From contig NZ_CP007440.1 in the NCBI RefSeq assembly GCF_001579845.1, positions 2,608,001-2,672,000 on the forward strand: a DNA stretch of 64,000 nt, written 5' to 3'. The notes below the pieces were generated by a model. It did not search any database, had not been told where the DNA came from, and saw only the letters and a program-made list of their open reading frames with translations. Each line of letters opens with the position of its first letter. Position 1 is the first letter of the stretch. The DNA comes from Rhodoplanes sp. Z2-YC6860. GTDB lineage: Bacteria; Pseudomonadota; Alphaproteobacteria; Rhizobiales; Xanthobacteraceae. Of the stretch, positions 25,080 to 63,300 are shown piece by piece. The position numbers and the translations under genes were made by a program.

Positions 25080-25113
25080 ATTAGTCTTGGGCGAGACGAA
25101 AGGGCGAGTCGCC

Positions 25114-25755
25114 TCAAGGGCTGTCCTCGATGAAGGCCAGCACCGCAATATGTGAAGACACGCCGTAGCGAAACGACACCGTCCGGCCATTCCGGATGAC
25201 CGCAGTCCGCTCCGGCAAATTCACCTCGACGTCGTGATGCTCAAGAAACGTGCGATCGAGTGGATAGGCGGCCTTGTAGACTGCCTCTTTGATCGCAAAC
25301 AGCAAGCGGGCTTCCAGCGGCGCATCGGTAAACATCGAGCGCTCGCGTTCGGTCGCAACGATTTCAACAAGGTCCGGCTCGATCGCCTCCGCCGGTTCGA
25401 TATCGATGCCGATGCTCACGTGGTCGGTCCGCCGGGCGAGAGCTGCGAGCGCAATGGTGGAATCGTGTGCGATCGAGCCGACGACGCCCTCGGGCCACTG
25501 GGGCATTCCGGCTTCGCCCTTGAGAACCGGTCGCGGCGCAATCCCCATCCGTTGCATCAATTCGCGCGCGACGATGCGGGCCGCGCCGCTCGCGCGCTGC
25601 ACTTTGATAACGCTATGCGCAAAAGCCTTTTGCTCCTCCGGAAGCAAACCGAGTTCATCGCCCTGGGCAATGACGCGATGGCCAATCCATACGCCGGGCA
25701 CTGCAATGTCCTGGAGGACGGCCTCCAATGGCGGGCTTTTGAGGATTGTCATCAT
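25114..25755 (-). CDS. 4'-phosphopantetheinyl transferase (EntD/Sfp type)
   Basis: The 213-aa enzyme transfers phosphopantetheine from CoA to carrier domains. Motifs of the EntD/Sfp class are visible: VGSIAHDS (CoA-binding loop), SIGIDIEPAE (Mg-binding Asp and Glu) and FAIKEAVYKA (catalytic KE/K block). It should activate the eight T domains of the synthetase at 30363-61493. It is transcribed away from that cluster, sharing a 221-bp divergent intergenic region with the DUF697 gene at 25977. Confidence 0.94.
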   Translation of the reverse strand: MMTILKSPPLEAVLQDIAVPGVWIGHRVIAQGDELGLLPEEQKAFAHSVIKVQRASGAARIVARELMQRMGIAPRPVLKGEAGMPQWPEGVVGSIAHDSTIALAALARRTDHVSIGIDIEPAEAIEPDLVEIVATERERSMFTDAPLEARLLFAIKEAVYKAAYPLDRTFLEHHDVEVNLPERTAVIRNGRTVSFRYGVSSHIAVLAFIEDSP

Positions 25756-25909
25756 GCCCGTATAGCCCCAAACCCGAAAAATTTCCGGTGCGATAGACGT
25801 CTGCCGCTAAATGGTCGTGGAACCAAGGGATTGGCACCTTTATCGATGATCTGTTAGGAATCCATGGCTGGTGCGGCTTTGGTGCTTGTTCAATCGGGGC
25901 TCGAACGCC

Positions 25910-25937
25910 TTGATTGCGCGCTTTGCTCTGGCTTAAT
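25910..25937 (+). promoter_or_regulatory. Possible promoter of the peptide-export operon
   Basis: TTGATT (25910-25915), a 16-nt spacer and CTTAAT (25932-25937) match the sigma-70 boxes at four of six positions each. It lies 40 bp before the DUF697 start. Weak evidence only. Confidence 0.3.
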
Positions 25938-25976
25938 GGTGCTCTGAAGGCTCGCGATCAGATAGGGAATCCGGAC

Positions 25977-26504
25977 ATGGCAAACGAAGCAACTGGTGCT
26001 GCTCCGCTCACTGCTGGAGAGCGTGAAGAGCAAGCCACACAAGTGGTCGATCGGTTTTCGCTGTGGTCGGGCGCGGCAGGCCTGATCCCCGTGCCGCTTG
26101 TCGACGTTGCAGCGGTTGGCGGCGTTCAGCTCCAGATGCTGCGCAAGCTTGCGGAAATCTACGGCGTTTCATTCGCCGACAACCGCGGCAAGTCTGTCAT
26201 CGCAAGCCTCGCGGGTGCGATCATCCCGGCCAGCACCGCGACCACCACGGCGATGACGTTCGGCAGCCTGATCAAAGGCATCCCAGGTATCGGCTGGACC
26301 ATCGGTGCGCTGACCATGCCGGTGTATTCGGCGGGCGTGACCTGGGTCATTGGCCGCGTGTTCATGAAGCACTTTGAGTCCGGCGGCACGCTTCTCGACT
26401 TCGACCCGCCGGACTACAAGGAGTTCATCAAGGCGCAGCAGGAAAAGGTTGCCAGCAAGTTCGGGCGTGGCAAATCCGGATCAACGGCAGAGACGACGGG
26501 CTGA
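25977..26504 (+). CDS. DUF697 membrane protein, first copy
   Basis: The 175-aa protein starts MANEATGAAPLTAGER at 25977; 21 extra in-frame residues upstream (from 25914) look non-coding and overlap the possible promoter. From residue 30 it matches the DUF697 pattern: WSGAAGLIPVPLVDVAAVGGVQLQML, IYGVSF, two hydrophobic segments with GAIIPAST and GIPGIGWTIGAL, and an HFESGGTLLDFD segment. DUF697 is found in YcjF-like and GTPase-linked membrane proteins. A paralogue at 61783-62406 lies on the other side of the synthetase gene. First gene of the export operon; molecular role unknown. Confidence 0.88.
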   Translation: MANEATGAAPLTAGEREEQATQVVDRFSLWSGAAGLIPVPLVDVAAVGGVQLQMLRKLAEIYGVSFADNRGKSVIASLAGAIIPASTATTTAMTFGSLIKGIPGIGWTIGALTMPVYSAGVTWVIGRVFMKHFESGGTLLDFDPPDYKEFIKAQQEKVASKFGRGKSGSTAETTG

Positions 26505-26615
26505 CCCGCACTGACGCCGGCTTCGTCGGCGGGATCAAGGGAGCCCATCCTCTGCTGGCTCGTGAGCGGGGGGGTCCAACCGGGCCGCCATGTCGTCCAG
26601 GGGAGACGTTTGGTT

Positions 26616-26816
26616 ATGGTTCTACCGCTCGCGATGCTCATCGCGTACTTGATATTCTGCGTTTTGGTCGGGCTTTGCGGCAGCCAGCGCCGGATGGGTT
26701 TCACCGGAACGTTCCTGCTGTCGCTCGTCATCACCCCGGTCCTGTCGTTGATCGTCCTGCTGATCACCGGACCGGCGCGTCGTATGCAGCCGGAACGCCG
26801 TGCACGGAGTCGCTGA
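26616..26816 (+). CDS. Small two-helix membrane protein, 66 aa
   Basis: It starts MVLPLAMLIAYLIFCVLVGL and contains two hydrophobic helices (about 3-20 and 30-51) separated by a short basic loop (CGSQRRMG), ending in an Arg-rich tail. AGGGGAGA at 26599-26606, 9 nt before the ATG, supports the start over an in-frame ATG at 26562. It lies between the first DUF697 gene and the exporter gene on the same strand. The size and position suggest a small subunit or regulator of the exporter or of the SPFH complex; no family recognised. Confidence 0.7.
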   Translation: MVLPLAMLIAYLIFCVLVGLCGSQRRMGFTGTFLLSLVITPVLSLIVLLITGPARRMQPERRARSR

Positions 26817-26883
26817 GTGTTGTCTCGCGTAACGGCTCCGACGGTTCGCTGCCCTGCTGGAATTAAACGGACTGCGTAGCCCG

Positions 26884-28527
26884 ATGTCCTTCTTCCAGCT
26901 CGTTCGCACCGAAATGCAGGGCTCTCTGGGCCGGATGGCATTCGTCTCGGCGATGGGTGGCGTCAGCACGACCGCGATCATCGGCAGCATCAATGCCGGC
27001 GCGGCGGCCGCGGATCGCGGCGAGATCAGCCTGTGGGCCGCCGGTGTGTTCGTGCTGGCGCTGCTGCTGTTTATCCAGACGCAGCACTACATCCTGATCA
27101 CGACGACTGCAGAGATCGGTGCGATCATCCATAAGCTGCGCTTGCGGTTGCTTGATTATGTGCGCCGCTCCGAGTTGCTTCCGCTGGAAACCATCGGGCG
27201 CGCCGAGATCGTGTCGGCGATCACCGGCGACACGGCGATCCTGACGCAGGCGAGCAACATGCTGGCTTTCGCGGCGCAGGGCGCACTGTTGATTATCCTG
27301 GTGATCTCCTATGTCGCCTACCTCTCGTTTGTCGCTTTTGTCCTCAGTGTCATCATCGTCGGCATCGGCGCGGCGGTCTTCCATTCCAAAACCAAGCAGC
27401 ATGCCATCGAGATGCGGCAGGCGGCGCAATGGGAGAACAAACTCTATGACCGCCTGAGCGATGTGCTCGACGGCTTCAAGGAGGTCCGGCTCAACCGCGC
27501 GCGCAGCGACGCGTTGCTTGAGCATCTCGTCGAGGTGTCGCGAAACGCCGCCAACATCAAGATCCGCACCCAGAGCGAGACCTTCCGGCGGATGGTGTTG
27601 CTGCAGACGTCGATGTTCGCGCTGCTCGGCGCGGTGGCGTTCATCGTGCCGTTGTTCAGCGAGACGATGACACCGGGCACGGTGACCAAGGCGGTGACTG
27701 CGCTGGTGTTCATCGTCGGTGCCTGCACCGGCCTCGTGCAGTCGATCCCGATCATCGCTGCGGCGAACACCGCAGCCGATCGCCTAGTGCAACTCGAGCA
27801 GAAGCTTTCCGGCATCGCGAGCCTCTCCGATGACATTCCGGCGGAGCCCGCGAAAGCGTTCACCAAGATCGAGATGCGCGACGTCAAGTTCCATTATCCC
27901 GGCAAGTCTGCCGACACGGTGTTCAAGGTCGGGCCGTTCAATTTCACGCTGAACTCCGGCGATCTGGTGATCCTGACCGGTGGCAACGGTTCGGGCAAAT
28001 CGACCTTCATGAAGCTTCTCGCCGGTTTCTACCGCCCTGCGGAAGGCGAGCTGCTGCTGGATGGCTCGCCGGTGGAAGGCGACCGTTACGAGTATTATCG
28101 CAGCCTGATCACCGCCATTTTTCCCGATTTCCATCTGTTTCAGCGTCTCTACGGCATCGAAGATCCGAGTCCGGCCGAGCTCACCGAGATGCTGACGCAG
28201 TTCAAGCTGCACGAGAAAACCCGGCTCACGCACGGCGAATTCCAGACCACCGATTTGTCGAGCGGCCAGCGCCGGCGGCTCGCGCTGATCGTGGCGCAGC
28301 TCGAGCGGCGTCCGCTGCTGCTGCTCGACGAATGGGCCGCCGACCAGGACCCCGAATTCCGTCGCAAGTTCTACTTCGAGTTCCTTCCGGCGATGCATCG
28401 CGCCGGCGTGACGATTGTGGCCATATCGCACGACGACCGGTATATCGATGAGATGGATGTGCCGATGCGCCTGCTGCGCATGGACGAGGGGCGTTTCACT
28501 GAACTCAGTTCGGTGGAGACCGGCTGA
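26884..28527 (+). CDS. Cyclic-peptide ABC exporter (SyrD/PvdE family)
   Basis: The 547-aa fused membrane/ATPase protein has six helices (about 17-290) and an ABC ATPase with Walker A TGGNGSGKST, signature LSSGQRRR and Walker B LLLLDEWAADQDPEFR. The Asp-Glu-Trp-Ala-Ala-Asp-Gln Walker B extension is typical of the SyrD/PvdE family, which exports lipopeptides such as syringomycin or the pyoverdine precursor. It is the obvious exporter of the peptide made by the adjacent synthetase. The stop overlaps the next start (TGATG). Confidence 0.93.
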   Translation: MSFFQLVRTEMQGSLGRMAFVSAMGGVSTTAIIGSINAGAAAADRGEISLWAAGVFVLALLLFIQTQHYILITTTAEIGAIIHKLRLRLLDYVRRSELLPLETIGRAEIVSAITGDTAILTQASNMLAFAAQGALLIILVISYVAYLSFVAFVLSVIIVGIGAAVFHSKTKQHAIEMRQAAQWENKLYDRLSDVLDGFKEVRLNRARSDALLEHLVEVSRNAANIKIRTQSETFRRMVLLQTSMFALLGAVAFIVPLFSETMTPGTVTKAVTALVFIVGACTGLVQSIPIIAAANTAADRLVQLEQKLSGIASLSDDIPAEPAKAFTKIEMRDVKFHYPGKSADTVFKVGPFNFTLNSGDLVILTGGNGSGKSTFMKLLAGFYRPAEGELLLDGSPVEGDRYEYYRSLITAIFPDFHLFQRLYGIEDPSPAELTEMLTQFKLHEKTRLTHGEFQTTDLSSGQRRRLALIVAQLERRPLLLLDEWAADQDPEFRRKFYFEFLPAMHRAGVTIVAISHDDRYIDEMDVPMRLLRMDEGRFTELSSVETG

Positions 28528-29975
28528 TGAGTCTGAGCCCAAACGACGTATCTTTGAACCCGGTCACGCCGAGAAAGTACCGGTGGTGGCGGTTCATCGA
28601 GCGCAGCCTGCCGATCATCGTGATCTATCTGATGGTTGCGACGCTGGTCGGCTTTCTGATTGCGCCCAACGTGTTCGTCACGGTGCCGACCGGTCATGTC
28701 GGTATTCTCTGGAAGCGCTTCCGAGGCGGCACCCAGGTCGATCCGCGCGCGCTGAAGGACGAAGGCCTGCGCGTGCTGCTGCCCTGGGACAAGCTGTTCC
28801 TCTACGATCTGCGGCTGCAGACCACGACCGACACCTACAACGCGATCTCCAAGGATGGCGTGAATCTCGTTGCGACCATCAACATCCGCTTCCGCCTGAA
28901 GCACGATGCGGTGCCACAGCTGCATCAGTCGATCGGGCCGGACTACATCTCGCGCATGCTGCGTCCGGAGATCGGCAACCGGGCGCGTGAGATCATTGCC
29001 GAATACACCGCCGAAGAGGTCTATTCGACCAAGCGGCAGGAAATTCAGAAACGCATCCGCACGCATACCGAAGCCATGCTCGGTCAGAGCATGATTCAGC
29101 GCACCGAGCAGGAGAGCGAATACGGCGAACATTATCGCGTGTCGCTCGACGAGATGCTGATCCTCTACGACACGCTGGTGCTGGGCCTGGAGCTGCCGCA
29201 GACCGTGGTCGCCGCGATCAATCGCAAGGTCGAGCAATATTATCTCGTGCAGGAATACGGGTTCCGCGTCGAGCGCGAAAAGAAGGAGTCTGAGCGCAAG
29301 CAGATCGAAGCCAACGGCATCCGCGATTTCCAGCAGACTGTGTCGCAGGGTATCTCGGACTCTTATGTCCGCTGGCGCGGTATCGAAGCGACGCTTCAGC
29401 TCGCGCAATCGCCGAACAGCAAGATCGTCATCATCGGCAGCGGCAAGGACGGGCTGCCGGTCATCCTGGGCAATGTCGATACACCCGCCGCCCCGCAGAA
29501 CCCAACCGGCGGCACGCCCCCTGGCGACAATAGCGAGGCTGCCAAGCAGAAGCCGGCCGGCTTGACCCCGCCGCTTCTGGAAAGGACGCCGGCCAGCAAT
29601 TTGCCGGGGCCGGCCGAACGGCCATCGCCAACCGGCGTGCCGCGTGTTCCGGCGGACAGGCCGCCCGGCGCCGCTGGACCGCCGAATGAACCGGGTGCGC
29701 CACCGGGTGCGCCGGGTGTCCCAGGCCGGCAGTCAGCGGCACCGCCGCAGGCCAAAGGTTCATCATGGACGGTCGGAATTTCCGACGTTCAGGATTTGGT
29801 CGCCCGGACTTTGAGAGGCAGTGAGCCGCCGATGCCGCCGCCGGGTGCGGGGCTGGATGTTGGGCACCCGCCGGGGCCTCAACCGTCCCCTCATATGGAA
29901 GCAGCTTCGCCTCCGCCGCGGGCTGAGCCGGCGCCCCCAAGGCCCGGCGAGCCGCAACGGCCCCGTCCGCAGTAA
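28527..29975 (+). CDS. SPFH/prohibitin-like membrane protein with proline-rich tail
   Basis: The 482-aa protein has one N-terminal membrane helix (about 28-47: LPIIVIYLMVATLVGFLIAP) and then an SPFH/Band-7 domain (VPTGHVGILWKRFRGG, TISKDGVNLVATINIRFRL pattern, EIIAEYTAEEVYSTKR) with an alpha-helical stretch to about residue 315. The remaining roughly 165 residues are rich in Pro, Gly and Ala and probably disordered, except for a short ordered-looking island (SSWTVGISDVQDLVARTLRG). SPFH proteins form ring-like membrane scaffolds. The 1-bp overlap with the exporter gene argues for a joint function, for example organising exporter and synthetase at the membrane (inference). Confidence 0.88.
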   Translation: MSLSPNDVSLNPVTPRKYRWWRFIERSLPIIVIYLMVATLVGFLIAPNVFVTVPTGHVGILWKRFRGGTQVDPRALKDEGLRVLLPWDKLFLYDLRLQTTTDTYNAISKDGVNLVATINIRFRLKHDAVPQLHQSIGPDYISRMLRPEIGNRAREIIAEYTAEEVYSTKRQEIQKRIRTHTEAMLGQSMIQRTEQESEYGEHYRVSLDEMLILYDTLVLGLELPQTVVAAINRKVEQYYLVQEYGFRVEREKKESERKQIEANGIRDFQQTVSQGISDSYVRWRGIEATLQLAQSPNSKIVIIGSGKDGLPVILGNVDTPAAPQNPTGGTPPGDNSEAAKQKPAGLTPPLLERTPASNLPGPAERPSPTGVPRVPADRPPGAAGPPNEPGAPPGAPGVPGRQSAAPPQAKGSSWTVGISDVQDLVARTLRGSEPPMPPPGAGLDVGHPPGPQPSPHMEAASPPPRAEPAPPRPGEPQRPRPQ

Positions 29976-30362
29976 GTCCGCAGTAAGATTGGGTGGCGTT
30001 TTCGGCCGATCCGACAGCTTCGGACAGGGTTTTTGCCGAAACGAACTGTGAACCGTAACCAGTACGTCTTTTTTTGTTGTTTGAAACGCCGATTGTTGTT
30101 GTTATTCATAGTGGTAGCTGAAAACACAAAGCCCAGTCGGTGTTGTTTTCGCTAATGCGCCAAGGCTAACCTTGGCGCCAAGGAACCAAGGAACGCACAG
30201 CGGTCTCAAAGCGAGACGCATGGGCGACCGGGCCGGGGGATCAGGTTTTTGCGACGGCGTGCGGCGGGCTGGGCGGCCCGATCGTGTTGCGATCATCTGA
30301 GACTGACGGATCGGCTCTTGGAGTCTGGCGAATTCGGCAGCTTGGCTGCCGGTTGGCGTTAA
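29976..30362. other. 387-bp leader region of the synthetase gene
   Basis: No gene is seen. It contains a T-run near 30069-30075, a weak promoter-like pair TTGAAA (30081-30086) and TATTCA (30103-30108), and the palindrome with repeated CCAAGG at 30158-30190. The stop codon TAA at 30360-30362 is directly before the GTG start of the synthetase, and no clear Shine-Dalgarno sequence precedes it. Confidence 0.6.
30158..30190. promoter_or_regulatory. Palindrome plus CCAAGG direct repeats upstream of the synthetase gene
   Basis: Perfect 9-bp arms GCGCCAAGG (30158-30166) and CCTTGGCGC (30171-30179) flank CTAA. Two further CCAAGG copies follow at once (one starting inside the right arm), at 8-bp spacing. 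It lies about 185-205 bp before the GTG start. An operator or a leader RNA hairpin would both fit; there is no U-run. Confidence 0.5.
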
Positions 30363-61492
<31,130 letters not shown>

Positions 61493-61493
<1 letters not shown>

Positions 61494-61729
61494 TGAGCAC
61501 CAACCCGTTCGAAGACGAAAATGGCGTCTATCACGTCCTGATCAATGACGAGGGGCAGTATTCGCTGTGGCCGAGCTTCAAGGACGTGCCGCAGGGCTGG
61601 ACGGTCGCGAAAAAATCCGACACCCGCGCGGCCTGCCTCGACTACATCAACAAGAATTGGACTGACATGCGGCCAAAAAGTCTGATCGACCGCATGGAAA
61701 AAGATGCGCGAAACAAGAAGCTGAATTGA
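61493..61729 (+). CDS. MbtH-like protein
   Basis: The 78-aa protein is the MbtH partner that binds A domains and supports their folding and activity. The family signature is complete: NPFED at the start, [19 protein letters not shown], then [15 protein letters not shown]. The start ATG overlaps the synthetase stop by 1 bp (TAATG) with GAGGAGA just upstream; 39 further in-frame codons upstream belong to another frame of the synthetase gene. Translational coupling gives co-production with the synthetase. Confidence 0.96.
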
Positions 61730-61747
61730 GCGGAGATGTTGTCAGGC

Positions 61748-61765
61748 TGCCCGCGAGTGCGGGCA
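61748..61765. terminator. Stem-loop between the converging MbtH and DUF697 genes
   Basis: Perfect 7-bp GC-rich arms TGCCCGC and GCGGGCA with loop GAGT, in the 53-bp gap between two converging genes. There is no U-run, so termination strength is uncertain. Confidence 0.5.
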
Positions 61766-61782
61766 CTGCTGCTGGGTGTGGC

Positions 61783-62406
61783 TCAGCGCAGCACGATCTT
61801 GTGAAAGTCGATCTGTGTCGCGCCGATCTCGAAATGCTCGATGTAGAGTTGCCCGATGCTGCGGGCATAGGCCGATGACGTCACCGACGACACCGCCAGA
61901 CTGAGCATGCCGTATCCCGGCACGAAATACATGAGCGTCGATGTCGCGATGGTGGCGAGACCGGTCGGCAGCACGCCGCCCATCAAGCCAACCACCGCCG
62001 CGCGGGTGCGGGTCTGCTCGAACGGCACGCCGTAGAGCGCGCTGAGTTGCTTGATCATCCGCACCATCAGGGTCGTGATGGCCGCGGCATTCGCGATCGG
62101 CACCGGAATGACGCCGCCGACCGCCGACCAGTTGGCATGGCGCTCGACGATCGCCACCGCCTTGCGGCGGCGTAGCGCGGCCGCTGTGTCGTGTGCCGCG
62201 GACACAACGATCGTGTCCGCGACCGCGGACTCGGTCTTGGGTATCAACTCGATGACATTGTCCGCGGCAGGCCGCTGGTTGGCAGAAGGCGCAGCCGGCT
62301 TTTCGTTGAGATCGACCGGGTGCGGGGTGGTTTCGGTCCGATCGGCAGCGCTGCGCATGTCCTCGGCGGTCCGCAGCACCGCCTTCGGCAGCTTCTTCTT
62401 GTTCAT
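61783..62406 (-). CDS. DUF697 membrane protein, second copy
   Basis: The 207-aa protein starts MNKKKLPKAVLRTAED at 62406, where the ATG overlaps the stop of the ParA-like gene by 4 bp; a longer frame lies inside that gene and is rejected. An N-terminal stretch of about 75 polar residues precedes a DUF697 domain parallel to that at 25977: WSAVGGVIPVPIANAAAITTLMVRMI, LYGVPF, GGVLPTG, and HFEIGATQIDF. The domain has about two hydrophobic segments. Coupled translation with the ParA-like ATPase suggests a shared function. Confidence 0.87.
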   Translation of the reverse strand: MNKKKLPKAVLRTAEDMRSAADRTETTPHPVDLNEKPAAPSANQRPAADNVIELIPKTESAVADTIVVSAAHDTAAALRRRKAVAIVERHANWSAVGGVIPVPIANAAAITTLMVRMIKQLSALYGVPFEQTRTRAAVVGLMGGVLPTGLATIATSTLMYFVPGYGMLSLAVSSVTSSAYARSIGQLYIEHFEIGATQIDFHKIVLR

Positions 62407-63071
62407 GCGTTTGCCGCCCGCTTCACCTGGATCATGCTCTCGCATATCTGCTCGACCTCGTCGGCAATGGCCGCGATCTCGCGGGCTGCGGGGCCGGACT
62501 TGTCGATCAGGCTCGGAGTACCGCCCCATAGCGCCGCTTCGGCATATACGACGCGGTTGGTCATCTCGCTGTCAAGCACCGGGAAGCCGGCTTCGGCGAG
62601 TTCCGACCGGATGTGCTTGGCGATCACGGATTCACGGGTGGTCTGCGTCAGCACGCAGCGGAAGATCGGCCGCCGCCCGCTGACACCGTTGATCAGGATG
62701 TTCAGCGTGTCGAGCATGCGGTCGACATCGAACGGTGAAGGCTTCACCGGCACCAGCACGAAATCGCTGACGCCCAGACAGGCCAGCGTCGCCTGTGAGC
62801 GGAAGCCCGGCGTGTCGAGGATCACTTTCTCGTAGTCACCGACCAGCCGCTGGGCGGTCTTGAAGGCGTCTTCAGTCGCGTCCTCGGCGACATGCACACC
62901 GCCCAGCGCCTTCTCGCGCGCAGCGAGACGCGCGATGGTGCGTTGCGGATCGGCGTCGATGATCGCTGAGTTGCGGCCGTTGATCTGCCAATGTGCGGCG
63001 AGGCAACTCGCCAGCGTGCTTTTGCCGCTGCCGCCCTTCATGGTGGCGACCGTGATGATCGAATGCGCCAT
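62403..63071 (-). CDS. ParA/MinD-family ATPase
   Basis: The 222-aa ATPase begins MAHSIITVATMKGGSGKST, giving the deviant Walker A motif KGGSGKST with the signature first Lys of ParA/MinD proteins. DADPQRT is the A' motif and ILDTPG the Walker B. The start at 63071 is supported by CAGGAG 8 nt upstream. No ParB gene and no parS-like array are visible, so it is not a simple chromosome partition pair. Family members without ParB position large protein assemblies; here the coupled DUF697 protein may be the adaptor (inference). Confidence 0.92.
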   Translation of the reverse strand: MAHSIITVATMKGGSGKSTLASCLAAHWQINGRNSAIIDADPQRTIARLAAREKALGGVHVAEDATEDAFKTAQRLVGDYEKVILDTPGFRSQATLACLGVSDFVLVPVKPSPFDVDRMLDTLNILINGVSGRRPIFRCVLTQTTRESVIAKHIRSELAEAGFPVLDSEMTNRVVYAEAALWGGTPSLIDKSGPAAREIAAIADEVEQICESMIQVKRAANA

Positions 63072-63287
63072 GTAGCTGGCTCCTGTTGGGGTTGCTACGC
63101 GACGAATCACTCGACGCCGAATCATATCGGGTTAATGGCGCATTGCCCATATTCCCGGTGGGAGGCAATTTTTTCGGCGGCTAAAGCCCGGATATCGCAC
63201 CGAACCTGGTTTCGTCGCGCAGGCGATGCTCAGCGGGCTCCTCGGCGTGCTATGTCTTTGGGCGCGGCAAACCGCTTCGCGTTCCGC

Positions 63288-63294
63288 GGAGGAG
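63288..63294 (+). promoter_or_regulatory. Ribosome binding site for the CyaC-like gene
   Basis: GGAGGAG followed by 6 nt and TTG at 63301. It favours this TTG over an in-frame GTG at 63247. Confidence 0.65.
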
Positions 63295-63300
63295 CAAGGA

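Noticed and set aside
30050-30080. T-run near 30069 as an intrinsic terminator for the export operon
   Set aside because: The preceding sequence forms only a 4-bp stem (ACTG/CAGT), too weak to call.
62403-63071. ParA-like gene as part of a plasmid replication/partition module
   Set aside because: No ParB, replication initiator or iterons are visible, and the surrounding genes look chromosomal.
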